DNA from: an uncultured Pseudomonadota bacterium | GTDB taxonomy: Bacteria > Myxococcota_A > UBA796 > SXON01 | Direction: 5' to 3' | Assembly (NCBI GenBank): GCA_903885375.1 | Contig: CAISIK010000129.1 | Coordinates: 166,090 to 230,089, forward strand | DNA: 64,000 nucleotides | Shown: positions 35,546 through 45,723 of the stretch, piece after piece | How the letters are laid out: each line of letters opens with the position of its first letter | How positions within the stretch are numbered: the stretch's first letter is position 1 | Program-made: the position numbers and the translations under genes | Notes under the pieces: generated by a model | What the model was told of the DNA's origin: nothing | The model's input: the letters and a program-made list of their open reading frames with translations, nothing else | Database searches by the model: none

Positions 35546-37387
35546 CTACCGGCGGGTGGCCGTCCACGCCTTGACCCGCGCCTCCACGAGGTCGAGCGGC
35601 AGGGCGCCTCCGCCGAGGACGGCGTCGTGGAACCCGGGCAGTTCGAAGCGGGGGCCGAGCTCCGCTTCGGCCGCACGGCGCATGCGCAGGAGCTCGATCT
35701 GGCCGGCCTTGTAGGCGAGCGCCTGCCCCGGCCAGGTGATGTAGCGGTCCACCTCGTTGGTGATGTTGTTCGCGGCGAGCGGCGTGTTCTCGAGCAGGAA
35801 GCCCTCCGCATCGGACCGGGACCACGCCAGTTCGTGGATGCCGGTGTCCACCACGAGGCGAGACGCGCGCCAGCTGTCGAAGCCGAGCATGCCGAGGCGG
35901 TCGAGGTCGCCCGAGTAGAGGCCCATCTCGTCGGCCAGCCGCTCGGCGTAGAGCGCCCACCCCTCCACGAAGACGCTGAAGCTCGCGATCCGGCGGAACC
36001 GCGGGAGCTCGCCGGCTTCGTTGGCCAGCGCGATCTGGAGGTGGTGCCCGGGGATCGCCTCGTGCCAGGCGAGCACCTCCGCGTCGAAGCGGGTGCGCGT
36101 GGCGGGCTCCCAGCTGTTCACGAAGTACACGCCCGGCGCGCTCCCGTCGGGCGCGGCCGGCCAGTAGTAGGCGATGGTGGTGTACGGAGCTTCGTGGTCC
36201 GGGATCGCCTTCACCACGCACTCGGCCTTCGGGAGCGGCGAGAAGAAGCGCGGGATCGCGGCCCGGGCCCGCGCGAGGGAGGCTTCGGCCGAGGCCACGA
36301 CGGCCTCGCGGGTGTCGAAGTGCAACGCGGTGTCGGTGCGGAGCCGCGTGAGGATCGCGGCGAGGTCGGTCGTGCCGAAGAGGCGACCGCCGATCTCCCG
36401 CATCTCGGCATGGATGGCGTCGAGCGACTCGAGCCCGATGCGGTGGAGCTCGGCAGGGCTGCGCTCCGTCGTGGTCTCCTGGCGGGCGCGGGCGGCGTAG
36501 CAGGCGCCGCCGCCAGGGAGCGCGGACAGCCCCTCCTCGCCTTCCTTGCGCGCCCGCGGCAGGAGCTCCACCTTGAGGAACTCGCGGTACTCCTGGAGCG
36601 CCCTGCGGATGGGGCCGGAGACCAGGGTGGTGATCTCGGCGCGAAAGGCGCTCGCATCGGCTGGCGGCAGAGCGGCCAGCGGCTCGCGCGTGACGGCCAG
36701 CAGCGCCGCCGTTTCGGCAGGCGCGGCAAACTCGGTGTCGAGCATCGTGATGACCTTTTCCACCGAACCCCGGTTGGAGACCCGCCCGTTGGCGAGGCCG
36801 ATGCGGAGGTTGGCGATGTCGTCGCGGACCCACCCCGGCACCGCCCGGAATCGTGAGATCAGGGCCCTCGCCTGGACCCCGTCGGTGAGCGGCTCCTCCC
36901 GCCCGAGATCGGCCACGAAGGTAAACGCGTTCCCGCGGGCGCTCACCGACCACTCCGCAAAGCGGCACGCCTCCTCGACGGCGGCTTCATCCCGAAGCTG
37001 CCGCACGAGGACCGCGCGGTGGACGGCATCCTCGCCGGAGAGGGCGGTCAGCCGCGAGGCGCGGTCGAGCCAGCCCGCCTGAAGACGGCCAAACCGCGAG
37101 CGTGCCGCGGCGGAGTGGTCGTCGAGGCGATCGTCGAAGCGGTGGTCACCTACGGAGGTGGCGAAGAGCGGTGAGGCCACGAGCGAGGCCTCCCAGCTCT
37201 CGGCGAGGAGCGCGGCCAGCCGGGCGTCGCGCACGCCCATCGTGACGGGGTCGGGCGCCGGTGCGGGGGGGGTGGAAGAGCCGTCGCGTGGCGCGAACCC
37301 TGCGCCCTGCGGCTTCGGCGCAGCCTCGGCGCTCCAGGGAACGAAGCCGGCGAGGAGGAGGACGGCGACACCGACGCGGCTGTGCAT
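35546..37387 (-). CDS. DUF885-family zinc metallopeptidase-like secreted protein
   Basis: 613 residues from ATG 37387. A signal peptide (MHSRVGVAVLLLAGFVPWSAEA) is followed by a long helical protein. The zinc-binding signature EVLAWHEAIPGHHLQIALA (about residues 434-452) with HExxxxHH-like spacing is characteristic of DUF885, which is related to M32-type carboxypeptidases; a downstream Glu (SVFVEGWALYAE) likely completes the site. Its function is probably periplasmic peptide hydrolysis. Confidence 0.88.
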   Translation of the reverse strand: MHSRVGVAVLLLAGFVPWSAEAAPKPQGAGFAPRDGSSTPPAPAPDPVTMGVRDARLAALLAESWEASLVASPLFATSVGDHRFDDRLDDHSAAARSRFGRLQAGWLDRASRLTALSGEDAVHRAVLVRQLRDEAAVEEACRFAEWSVSARGNAFTFVADLGREEPLTDGVQARALISRFRAVPGWVRDDIANLRIGLANGRVSNRGSVEKVITMLDTEFAAPAETAALLAVTREPLAALPPADASAFRAEITTLVSGPIRRALQEYREFLKVELLPRARKEGEEGLSALPGGGACYAARARQETTTERSPAELHRIGLESLDAIHAEMREIGGRLFGTTDLAAILTRLRTDTALHFDTREAVVASAEASLARARAAIPRFFSPLPKAECVVKAIPDHEAPYTTIAYYWPAAPDGSAPGVYFVNSWEPATRTRFDAEVLAWHEAIPGHHLQIALANEAGELPRFRRIASFSVFVEGWALYAERLADEMGLYSGDLDRLGMLGFDSWRASRLVVDTGIHELAWSRSDAEGFLLENTPLAANNITNEVDRYITWPGQALAYKAGQIELLRMRRAAEAELGPRFELPGFHDAVLGGGALPLDLVEARVKAWTATRR

Positions 37388-37410
37388 GCACACGCGAATA
37401 GCCCGGCCCC

Positions 37411-38025
37411 TCATCCGGGCCCCGCCGCGAGTCCCCACGTGAAGAGGCCGATGAGCTCCACGGTGACGGCCTCCGGCTGGAGCGGCGCGTCACCCGGGGC
37501 GGGGTCGAGCCAGGCCTGGGCGAGCCGTTCGATGCCCCCGGCGATGGCGAGGCCCACGGCATGGCTGTCGTGGGGCCGCAACAGGCCGCGGGCCACCGCG
37601 TCGTCGAGGATCTGGCGCGTCAGGCCGTGAAGCGTGGCGGTGACGCGACGGGCCAGCGCGCCGCCGGCCCCCCGGGCGTGGGACTCCTGCAACAGGAGCC
37701 GAGCGCCGTCGGGCTCCTGTCGGATGACGTCCGCGAGGGCGGCGCCGAGGGCGGCGTAGGTGGGAAAGGGCTCGCCCCCCTGCTCCAACGCCCGGCAGGC
37801 CTCGCCCACGGCGGACACGAGCGGCTCCCCGAACCGTGCGAGCAGCGCCGCGAGGAGCGCCTCCTTGTCGGGGTAGTAGAGGTAGTACGTGCCGCGGGCC
37901 ACGCCCGCGCGGGCCACGATGCCATCCACCGTGGCGGCCGCGAAGCCGTGACGAAGAAACTCCTCGATGCCCGCGGCCTCGATCCGCCGCTGCTTGTCGA
38001 GCTTCTTGGCCTCTCTCGTGCCCAC
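37411..38025 (-). CDS. TetR/AcrR-family transcriptional regulator
   Basis: 204 residues from GTG 38025 (MGTREAKKLDKQRRIEAAG). The N-terminal helix-turn-helix is clear: FAAATVDGIVARAGVARGTYYLYYPDKEALL (about residues 28-58). The variable C-terminal helical domain would bind ligand. It faces the fatty-acid-hydroxylase-like gene across an 80-bp gap that contains a palindrome (38080-38097), so autoregulation and control of the hydroxylase are likely. The effector is unknown. Confidence 0.92.
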   Translation of the reverse strand: MGTREAKKLDKQRRIEAAGIEEFLRHGFAAATVDGIVARAGVARGTYYLYYPDKEALLAALLARFGEPLVSAVGEACRALEQGGEPFPTYAALGAALADVIRQEPDGARLLLQESHARGAGGALARRVTATLHGLTRQILDDAVARGLLRPHDSHAVGLAIAGGIERLAQAWLDPAPGDAPLQPEAVTVELIGLFTWGLAAGPG

Positions 38026-38071
38026 CGTCGCCCTATAGCGCACACCGGGAGCGGCGCCGCACACCCGGGCA

Positions 38072-38099
38072 TTGACTTTTATGACGTTCGTGTCATATT
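38072..38099 (+). promoter_or_regulatory. Candidate sigma-70-type promoter with leaderless start
   Basis: A -35-like TTGACT (38072-38077) and -10-like CATATT (38094-38099) are separated by 16 bp. The expected transcription start, about 7 nt after the -10, coincides with the A of ATG 38106, so mRNA would be leaderless. No Shine-Dalgarno is present before the ATG, which agrees. Consensus match is only moderate. Confidence 0.45.
38080..38097. promoter_or_regulatory. Palindromic operator TATGAC-N6-GTCATA between tetR and hydroxylase genes
   Basis: TATGACGTTCGTGTCATA has 6-bp perfect arms with a 6-bp centre. It lies inside the candidate promoter of the gene at 38106 (between the -35 and -10, overlapping the -10) and 54 bp from the tetR start. 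Such positions are typical for TetR repressors that block RNA polymerase. Confidence 0.6.
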
Positions 38100-38105
38100 C
38101 GAACC

Positions 38106-38663
38106 ATGATCGGCGTACCTGTTGCACTCATCACCTCCGCGGCCTTCGAGTGGTGGGCCCACCGCTACGTTCTGCACGGCAGCGGCAAACGGAAGGGTTC
38201 GTTCTGGGCCTTCCACTTCCACGAGCACCACGGAAGCAGCCGCCGGAACGGGATGATCGACGAGGACTACCGCCGCTCGCCCTGGCGCTGGAATGCGCAG
38301 GGCAAGGAGCTCCTCGCCCTCGCCCTCCTGGCGCTGCCCATCGCAGCCCTCGCCCCGCTGGTGCCCTGGTGGTCGGTCACGAGCCTCGTGTGCATCGCAC
38401 GCTACTACCGGCTCCACCGCCGCGCCCACCTGGACCCGGACTGGGCCCGCGAGCACCTGCCCTGGCACTACGACCACCACCTCGGCCCCGATCAGGACTG
38501 CAACTGGGGGGTGACGAGCGAGTGGTTCGACCGGCTGATGCGTACCCGGGTTCCCTACCGGGGGAGCGCGCGAGAGGAGGCCGATCGCCAGCGCAGGGCG
38601 CAGCGGTCGGGCAGCTACATGCAGGCGGCGGAGGGGCCGGAGGTGGCGTCTTCCGGGGCCTGA
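38106..38663 (+). CDS. Fatty acid hydroxylase / sterol desaturase superfamily membrane protein
   Basis: 185 residues. The di-iron His clusters of this superfamily are present: HRYVLHG (residues about 19-25), HFHEHH (about 37-42), YRLHRRAH and HYDHHLGP. Hydrophobic helices lie around residues 3-16 and 66-100. Family members hydroxylate or desaturate lipids or carotenoids at a membrane-bound di-iron site; the closest small bacterial forms include carotenoid hydroxylase-type enzymes, but the substrate cannot be called. Regulation by the divergent TetR is likely. Confidence 0.82.
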   Translation: MIGVPVALITSAAFEWWAHRYVLHGSGKRKGSFWAFHFHEHHGSSRRNGMIDEDYRRSPWRWNAQGKELLALALLALPIAALAPLVPWWSVTSLVCIARYYRLHRRAHLDPDWAREHLPWHYDHHLGPDQDCNWGVTSEWFDRLMRTRVPYRGSAREEADRQRRAQRSGSYMQAAEGPEVASSGA

Positions 38664-39145
38664 CCGACGTGAGCGTCGTAGAAGGCCCGGATCGCCGCGA
38701 CGTCGAGGCAACCCAGCTCGAGGCGGTGGCCCCAGGAGACGGCGGTGTAGGGCTCGGGGTCCGCGGCGTATGGCGTGAGCAGGACGCGCCCTTCCGGCAT
38801 GGTGCCGACCCACTCCACGAGGCTGTCCCACTCCCCGGCGCAGGCGTCGCCCGAACAGTTGACCAGCACCACGATGCCGCCGTGCTCGAGGTTGTGCACC
38901 CAGTTCTCGGCCGGCACCTCGACCTCGTGGACCCCCCAGTCCGCCCAGCAGGGGTTGTGGTCTCCCCCCATCGGGGGCTCCTCTTCGTAGGCGAGGTCGC
39001 CTTCCACATGGTGGGCGTCGAACGAAGTGGCCGACGTTTCCACGCAGTCCCCGCCGCAGGCCTCGCAGGCCACCTCCTCGTACCCCACGCCCGAGTCCGC
39101 TGGCTCCTTCGGGTCCCGATCGCAGGCGGCGAGCAGCAGGATCAC
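38615..39145 (-). CDS. DUF3105-family lipoprotein
   Basis: 176 residues from GTG 39145, which overlaps the moaC stop (GTGA). The signal MILLLAAC is very short and uncharged, with Cys8 as lipidation site. DUF3105 motifs follow: [36 protein letters not shown]. Several Cys residues (CEACGGDC) follow the lipobox. The family binds or passes an unknown ligand at the cell envelope. Its 3' end overlaps the convergent hydroxylase gene by 49 bp. Confidence 0.82.
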   Translation of the reverse strand: MILLLAACDRDPKEPADSGVGYEEVACEACGGDCVETSATSFDAHHVEGDLAYEEEPPMGGDHNPCWADWGVHEVEVPAENWVHNLEHGGIVVLVNCSGDACAGEWDSLVEWVGTMPEGRVLLTPYAADPEPYTAVSWGHRLELGCLDVAAIRAFYDAHVGQAPEDATSGPSAACM

Positions 39146-39612
39146 GGCGCGGTCCAGGTGCCCGAGCGCCCCCCCGACTTGGCGAGGAGCCGGACGCCGT
39201 GGATGCACATGCCCCGGTCGAGGGCCTTGAGCATGTCGACGACCGTGAGCGCCGCCAGGGAGACGGCCGTGAGCGCCTCCATCTCCACGCCCGTTCGCCC
39301 CGTGCACCGCACGCTCGCCTCGATCCGCACGCCATCCTCGATGGGGGTGAGCGTGACCTCGGCGCCATCGAGGGGGAGCGGATGGCAGAGCGGGATCAGC
39401 TCGCCGGTGCGCTTCGCCGCCATGATCCCGGCGAGTTGCGCCACCCCGAGCACATCGCCCTTGCGGGCCGTGCGCTCCACCACCGCCGCCAGCGCCGTGG
39501 GCGACATGCGCACGAAGCCCTCGGCCACGGCCTCGCGGCGGGTGACGGGCTTCTCCCCGACCTCCACCATGCGGGCGTTGCCGGCGTGGTCGACATGCGT
39601 GAGCTCAGGCAT
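39142..39612 (-). CDS. moaC: Cyclic pyranopterin monophosphate synthase MoaC
   Basis: 156 residues. Family motifs are [17 protein letters not shown] near the start, [30 protein letters not shown], and the C-terminal [23 protein letters not shown], containing the catalytic Lys residues. MoaC converts the MoaA product to cyclic pyranopterin monophosphate in molybdenum cofactor synthesis. No other moa gene is in the window. The ATG at 39612 overlaps the stop of the DUF6165 gene by 8 nt, so translation may be coupled. Confidence 0.96.
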   Translation of the reverse strand: MPELTHVDHAGNARMVEVGEKPVTRREAVAEGFVRMSPTALAAVVERTARKGDVLGVAQLAGIMAAKRTGELIPLCHPLPLDGAEVTLTPIEDGVRIEASVRCTGRTGVEMEALTAVSLAALTVVDMLKALDRGMCIHGVRLLAKSGGRSGTWTAP

Positions 39613-40003
39613 CGACCACACCATAGCCCGGGTGGCTCTTCTCCTCGATGATCACGCTGCCGTGGTTCCGGCTCACCGCCCGCTTCAACGCCGCCCGGCG
39701 GTCGTTCTCACGGTAGACGCTGCGCGCGTCGGCCACGAAGGCCGCACCGAACTCCTGGGCCGCCTCCGCCGCGCGAAGCCGGTCCTCGACCGCCCACAGG
39801 CGGCCGTTCACCTCGAGGAGCTCGGCGTACTCGGGCAGGCTCTCCGGCACGGGCAACGACGCCGCCCGCCACGCTTCCCGTAGCGCATCCAGCTCCCGGG
39901 CCACGTTGGGCCGCTGGCCCGCCGCCACGCGCTCCAGCTTGATGGAGAGGATCGAGAGGCGATCCAGCAGGTCGCCCACCGCGCACGGAGCGAAGAGCAG
40001 CAT
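39605..40003 (-). CDS. DUF6165-family protein
   Basis: 132 residues, no signal or membrane segment, largely helical. It matches the DUF6165 pattern: an N-terminal [18 protein letters not shown], a central acidic helix and the C-terminal [16 protein letters not shown] followed by [13 protein letters not shown]. The family has no assigned function. It starts 3 bp after the J-domain gene stop. Confidence 0.82.
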   Translation of the reverse strand: MLLFAPCAVGDLLDRLSILSIKLERVAAGQRPNVARELDALREAWRAASLPVPESLPEYAELLEVNGRLWAVEDRLRAAEAAQEFGAAFVADARSVYRENDRRAALKRAVSRNHGSVIIEEKSHPGYGVVDA

Positions 40004-40006
40004 GGG

Positions 40007-40582
40007 TCAGATGCGAATCTTGTACGCGTTAGAGGTGGCCTTCTCTTTCTTGCCCTCCTCCTTCGATGCGCGCGCCTTGGCCATCCACTCCTTGAACACC
40101 TCGTTGTCCGGCTCGAACGACAGCGCGAACTGGATGTTCATCACGGCGCCATTGTAGTCCTTCTCCGAGAGGTTTCCGAGCGCGAGCTTCCAGAACTTCC
40201 CGCCCTTCTCGGTGCGGGCGGCCTTGGTGGGATCGTTGCGGGCGGCCGCTTCCGCCTCGGCGGCCTTGCGGGCCTCGGCATCCATGGTGAGGCGCCCCGC
40301 GCGCAGCTCGTTGTCGTAGTGCCCGCGGGAGTCCGGGTCGCGAAGGACCCGGTACGCATCGTTGACCGCCTTGAACACGCTGTTGGCCACCGCGCGGAAC
40401 TCCGGCGCAGCCCCCGCGCTCACGCGATCCGGGTGAAGGCGCCTACCCTCGGTGCGAAAGGCGGCGTCGATGTCGGGCTGGGGACAGCCGAGCTGCAGGC
40501 CGAGCAGCTGGTAGTAGTCCAGACCCGCGAGCAGCTCGTGCATGGTCTCGATTTCGATGCGTAGCCGGAGACGAGAATCCAT
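40007..40582 (-). CDS. J-domain protein with TPR-like C-terminus
   Basis: 191 residues from ATG 40582 (GTG two codons upstream is possible). The J domain spans about residues 18-90 with the HPD motif in RRLHPDRVSAG. A charged linker and a Lys/Glu-rich helical tail follow, with a TPR-like stretch (DYNGAVMNIQFALSFEPDNE). It lies 56 bp downstream of the lidless Hsp70 gene on the same strand, so it is probably that chaperone's co-chaperone. Confidence 0.88.
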   Translation of the reverse strand: MDSRLRLRIEIETMHELLAGLDYYQLLGLQLGCPQPDIDAAFRTEGRRLHPDRVSAGAAPEFRAVANSVFKAVNDAYRVLRDPDSRGHYDNELRAGRLTMDAEARKAAEAEAAARNDPTKAARTEKGGKFWKLALGNLSEKDYNGAVMNIQFALSFEPDNEVFKEWMAKARASKEEGKKEKATSNAYKIRI

Positions 40583-40638
40583 CTGCACAGTCTACCCGCA
40601 ATCGGCCGGTGCGGCCCGACGCGGGGGCCGGCGGCCGA

Positions 40639-42201
<1,563 letters not shown>

Positions 42202-42412
42202 CCCGCCGAACTATCACGACCAAGCGCGGCGGCGCCGCTCCCGCACCGCAGGACGCGAGCGGAAGCGCTCCAGGCCGGCCAGCACTTGCGCGATCGGGGT
42301 CCTTGCGGTTAGCCCGCGGGGCCGCATCATCCGAGGCGGTCGGCAACGGCCCACGAGATTCCCTCGAAACCCCCGTTCGCCGCGTAATTCGCACCCCAAG
42401 GAGCCATACATC

Positions 42413-43030
42413 ATGGCACGTTATCGTGGACCCCGGCTTGCAAAGTGCCGGCGCGTGGGCGTGGTGCTTCCCGGTCTTACCACGGTCGCTACGCTCGACC
42501 GTGCAACGCCCCCGGGACAGCACGGCGCTCGTCGTAAAGGCAAGAGCAGCGACTTCAGGGATCGTTTGCTCGAGAAGCAGAAGATGCGTTGGCACTTCGG
42601 CATCCTCGAGAAGCAGTTCCGCCGCTACGTCACCGAAGCCAGCCGTCGGAAAGGCCCGACCGGCCGCATCCTCGTCAGCATGCTCGAGTCCCGCCTCGAC
42701 AACGTGATCTGGCGTCTCGGTCTCGCCGCGACCATCCCGGCCGCCCGCCAGCTCGTCGTGCACGGTCACATCACCGTGGATGGCAAGCGGGTCGATCGTC
42801 CCAGCTTCAACGTGAAGCCGGGCGCCCCCGTCAGCGTGCACGAGAAGTCCCGCGCGAAGCCCTTCATCGTCGCCGCGCTCGAGATGGGTGCGACCCGCAT
42901 CCGTCCCGGCTACCTCGACTTCGATCCGGCTACCGCCACCGGCAAGATCGTGACCGAGCCGCAGCGTGAAGACCTGCCGTTCGACTGCGATCCGCAGAAG
43001 ATCGTCGAGTTCTACTCGCAGAAGATCTGA
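42413..43030 (+). CDS. rpsD: Ribosomal protein S4, stand-alone
   Basis: 205 residues, start ATG with AAGGAG at 42398-42403. The S4 family is clear: PGQHGARRKGKSSDFRDRL, EKQKMRWHFGILEKQFRRY, and the S4 RNA-binding domain (LESRLDNVIWRLGLAATI...ARQLVVHGHITVDG). The zinc-ribbon Cys set of Cys-plus S4 proteins is absent, with only one Cys (AKCRR) near the start. It is isolated from other ribosomal genes, so it may be the only S4 or a zinc-independent paralogue. A terminator follows. Confidence 0.96.
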   Translation: MARYRGPRLAKCRRVGVVLPGLTTVATLDRATPPGQHGARRKGKSSDFRDRLLEKQKMRWHFGILEKQFRRYVTEASRRKGPTGRILVSMLESRLDNVIWRLGLAATIPAARQLVVHGHITVDGKRVDRPSFNVKPGAPVSVHEKSRAKPFIVAALEMGATRIRPGYLDFDPATATGKIVTEPQREDLPFDCDPQKIVEFYSQKI

Positions 43031-43044
43031 AGCGTCGGATTCGG

Positions 43045-43092
43045 CCGGGCCGTCGGCGTCCACCCGGGCGTCGGCGGCCCGGTTCCGTTTTT
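43045..43092 (+). terminator. Intrinsic terminator after rpsD
   Basis: An 8-bp stem, CCGGGCCG (43045-43052) with CGGCCCGG (43075-43082), is followed by TTCCGTTTTT. It begins 15 nt after the rpsD stop. The T-run and G/C-rich stem make it the clearest rho-independent terminator in the window. Confidence 0.8.
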
Positions 43093-43102
43093 GGCCTCGC
43101 CG

Positions 43103-43648
43103 TCAGGCGCCGGTGTCGGCCTGGTCTACCGGGTCGAGCGCCGCGCGAACGGTGCGGCTGTCGCTGGCCGAGCGGCCCGAACCGTCGGTCGCTTCCATGC
43201 GGATGCGCAGCTCCTCCCCACCGAGGAGCTCCGGCGGCGTGTCGGCCTCCTCCACGGCGAGCCCCGACACGTCGAGCACGCCAAACATGCCGGCGTAGAC
43301 CCCGCCGCAACGCTCCGCGTTCGCCACGAGCATCACGCGGAACATGCCGTGCGAGATCTCCACGTCGCCGCGGGCGGGCCACTCCACGGTGTACTCGAGG
43401 GAGACGATCTCCTCCATGCTCCTCACGTCCGCGCTGGCGAGGAGATGCCAGCCACCTTGCGGGCCGTGCACCATGGTCTGCTCGCTGCCCTCGGGCATCT
43501 CCACCCAGATGGGGCGCCCTTCGGCATCCACGCCGCTCCCGCCCACGGTGACGCTCGGCTCCCGGTCGAAGCAGCCCGGGGCGCCCGACTCGCCCGGGCC
43601 GGAGGCGGCTCCCGTGTCGCAGGCGAGGAGGACGACGAGAAGCGGCAC
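43103..43648 (-). CDS. Lipoprotein of unknown function
   Basis: 181 residues. The short uncharged signal MPLLVVLLAC places the lipid-modified Cys at position 10. The mature region is Gly/Glu-rich and beta-like, with Cys in GCFDRE and AERCGGVY that may pair. No domain recognised. It lies 3 bp after the SDR gene on the same strand. Confidence 0.7.
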   Translation of the reverse strand: MPLLVVLLACDTGAASGPGESGAPGCFDREPSVTVGGSGVDAEGRPIWVEMPEGSEQTMVHGPQGGWHLLASADVRSMEEIVSLEYTVEWPARGDVEISHGMFRVMLVANAERCGGVYAGMFGVLDVSGLAVEEADTPPELLGGEELRIRMEATDGSGRSASDSRTVRAALDPVDQADTGA

Positions 43649-43650
43649 GC

Positions 43651-44454
43651 CTATACTTTAGCCGCCTTTTTCTGCGACGCGTCGCACACCATGCGCACGA
43701 CCCCCGGCACGAGCCGCTGGGCCAACGCGCTCGACCAGCCGTCGAACCCGGGGATGATCTCGAAGGCGTTGGCGGCCATGCCGGCCAGCATCGACTCGGC
43801 GACCGCGGCGGCGGGGAGCGTCTTCACGTTGCCCGCGATCGCCTTGGTTTCCGCCGGCTTGTACTGGTTCTCGAACGCGAGCTGCGGCGTATCGGTGTCG
43901 GGCGGCAGGCAGACGCTCACCCGGATTCCGTGCGGCCACATCTCGGCGCGCAGGCACTGGGAGAATCCGCACAGCGCGAACTTCGTGGCGGAGTAGGCCG
44001 TGTAGCCGTAGATGCCGATCACGCCGGCCATCGAGGAGACGTTGAGGATGTGGCCGCCGCCGCGGGCCTGCATCGAGGGGATCAGCGCCTTGCAGCAGTG
44101 AACGGCGCCGAAGTAGTTGATGTCCATCATCCAGCGGAACTGGTCGCTCGGGAGGTCCATGAACCGACCCGGCATCACCACGCCGGCGTTGTTCAACAGC
44201 ATGTCCACCGGATGGGCCGCCGCGTGGGCGCCGAGCTTCTCCATGACATCGGCTTCCTTGGCGATGTCCAGCGCGAGGGTCATGGCCTTCGCGCCCAGCC
44301 GGGACCGAGCCTCCTCGAGCACGTCGGCCCGCCGGGCCACGAGCGTGACGGTGGCCCCGGCCTTGACCAGCCGCTCCGCCGCGGCGAAGCCGATGCCGCT
44401 GGAGCCTCCGGTGATGACGACGTGCTTGTTGGCGAAATAGGCGTCGATGGACAT
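43651..44454 (-). CDS. Short-chain dehydrogenase, 3-ketosphinganine reductase-like
   Basis: 267 residues. The Rossmann motif TGGSSGIG, NNAG, and the catalytic YSATK (Tyr-x-x-x-Lys) are present. The region PPDTDTPQLAFENQYKPAE, about residues 190-208, matches the characteristic motif of 3-ketodihydrosphingosine reductase (KDSR/FVT-1). KDSR reduces 3-ketosphinganine in sphingolipid synthesis. No serine palmitoyltransferase gene is in the window. Confidence 0.8.
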   Translation of the reverse strand: MSIDAYFANKHVVITGGSSGIGFAAAERLVKAGATVTLVARRADVLEEARSRLGAKAMTLALDIAKEADVMEKLGAHAAAHPVDMLLNNAGVVMPGRFMDLPSDQFRWMMDINYFGAVHCCKALIPSMQARGGGHILNVSSMAGVIGIYGYTAYSATKFALCGFSQCLRAEMWPHGIRVSVCLPPDTDTPQLAFENQYKPAETKAIAGNVKTLPAAAVAESMLAGMAANAFEIIPGFDGWSSALAQRLVPGVVRMVCDASQKKAAKV

Positions 44455-44491
44455 TCGGCCGCGCTAACACGGTCGGGGGGCGGTTCAGGCG

Positions 44492-44926
44492 ATGCGTGCG
44501 GTCGTACAACGGGTGAGCCACGCGGAGGTGAACGTGGCCGGCGAAACCATCGGCGCCATCGGTCGCGGCCTCGCAGTCCTGCTGGGCGTGGGGGTTGGTG
44601 ACGATCCGCGCGACGCGGACTGGATGGTGGAGAAGATCGCGAACCTCCGGATCTTTCCCGACGCGGAGGGCCGGATGAACCTGAGCGTGCGCGACATCCA
44701 GGGCGGCATCCTCGTGGTCTCGCAGTTCACGCTGTACGGTGACGCCCAGAAGGGCAGGCGCCCGGGTTTCTCCGCTGCCGCCCTTCCCGCGCTCGCGGAG
44801 CCGCTGGTAGACCGCGTGGCCGCCGGCCTCTCCGCGGCGCGCGGCCGCTTCGGTGCGGACATGCAGCTGCACCTCACCAACGACGGCCCCGTCACCCTCA
44901 TCCTCGATTCCCCGAGTCGCCCATGA
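44492..44926 (+). CDS. dtd: D-aminoacyl-tRNA deacylase
   Basis: 144 residues. It contains [15 protein letters not shown], the catalytic SQFTLYGD and the cross-subunit motif [11 protein letters not shown], all diagnostic of DTD. The homodimer hydrolyses D-aminoacyl-tRNAs such as D-Tyr-tRNA to prevent mistranslation. Its stop overlaps the ATG of the next gene (44923). Confidence 0.97.
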   Translation: MRAVVQRVSHAEVNVAGETIGAIGRGLAVLLGVGVGDDPRDADWMVEKIANLRIFPDAEGRMNLSVRDIQGGILVVSQFTLYGDAQKGRRPGFSAAALPALAEPLVDRVAAGLSAARGRFGADMQLHLTNDGPVTLILDSPSRP

Positions 44927-45714
44927 ACCCCACCCTCGGGTCGCTCGGCGATGCCGCCGCCGCCGCCGCTCGCGAGGCGGGGCAGCTGCTCCGCAACCGC
45001 CCACGCGACGTCCAGCACAAGGGCGCGATCGATCTGGTCACCGAGGTCGACGTGGCGAGCGAGCGCTGCATCCGAGCCGCGCTCGCGCACACCGGCATCC
45101 CCGTGCAGGGCGAGGAAGACGGCGGGCCGACCCAGGGCGAGCGATGGGTGGTCGACCCGCTCGACGGCACCACCAACTTCGTGCACGGCTACCCCTCCTA
45201 CTGCGTGAGCATCGCGCTGGTCCGCGGGGTCACGCCGGTGGTCGGCGCCATCTACGATCCCGTCCACGACGCACTCTTCGTCGGTCATGCCCGAGGCGGC
45301 GCACGGCGCAACGGCGTTCCCCTGCGCGTGAGCGACTGCCGGACCCTCGAGCGCGCCCTCTGCGTGACGGGTTTCCCGTACAACCGGCGCGACGCCATGC
45401 GCTTCTACCTCCGCTACGTGGAGCGCATCCTGCGCAGCTCGCAGGGCATGCGTCGGAGCGGCAGCGCCGCGATGGACCTCGCCACGCTCGCCACGGGCCA
45501 GTGCGATGTCTTCTGGGAGTTCGGCCTCAAGGCCTGGGACACCGCGGCCGGCCAGCTCCTCGTGGTCGAGGCCGGTGGGGTGGTCTCCCGCCTGTCCGGG
45601 CGCGCCCACGAACCGGGCGCGCCGAACATCCTCGCCACCAACCCCTGGCTACACGAGGAGGTGGTGCAACTCTTCGCCGACCTCCCCCGCACGCCGCCCC
45701 GCCCGGATCGATAG
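44923..45714 (+). CDS. suhB: Inositol monophosphatase-family protein
   Basis: 263 residues. Metal-binding motifs are [34 protein letters not shown] and the C-terminal [18 protein letters not shown]. Members hydrolyse inositol-1-phosphate or related sugar phosphates; SuhB also has an RNA-related role. The start overlaps the dtd stop by 4 nt. The suhB name is by family only. Confidence 0.9.
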   Translation: MNPTLGSLGDAAAAAAREAGQLLRNRPRDVQHKGAIDLVTEVDVASERCIRAALAHTGIPVQGEEDGGPTQGERWVVDPLDGTTNFVHGYPSYCVSIALVRGVTPVVGAIYDPVHDALFVGHARGGARRNGVPLRVSDCRTLERALCVTGFPYNRRDAMRFYLRYVERILRSSQGMRRSGSAAMDLATLATGQCDVFWEFGLKAWDTAAGQLLVVEAGGVVSRLSGRAHEPGAPNILATNPWLHEEVVQLFADLPRTPPRPDR

Positions 45715-45723
45715 GACCCTGCC

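Noticed and set aside
42202..42412. A promoter for rpsD (TTGCGC at 42286-42291 with TTAGCC 17 bp later)
   Set aside because: Match to the consensus is poor; the 211-bp gap between the Hsp70 gene and rpsD otherwise shows nothing recognised.
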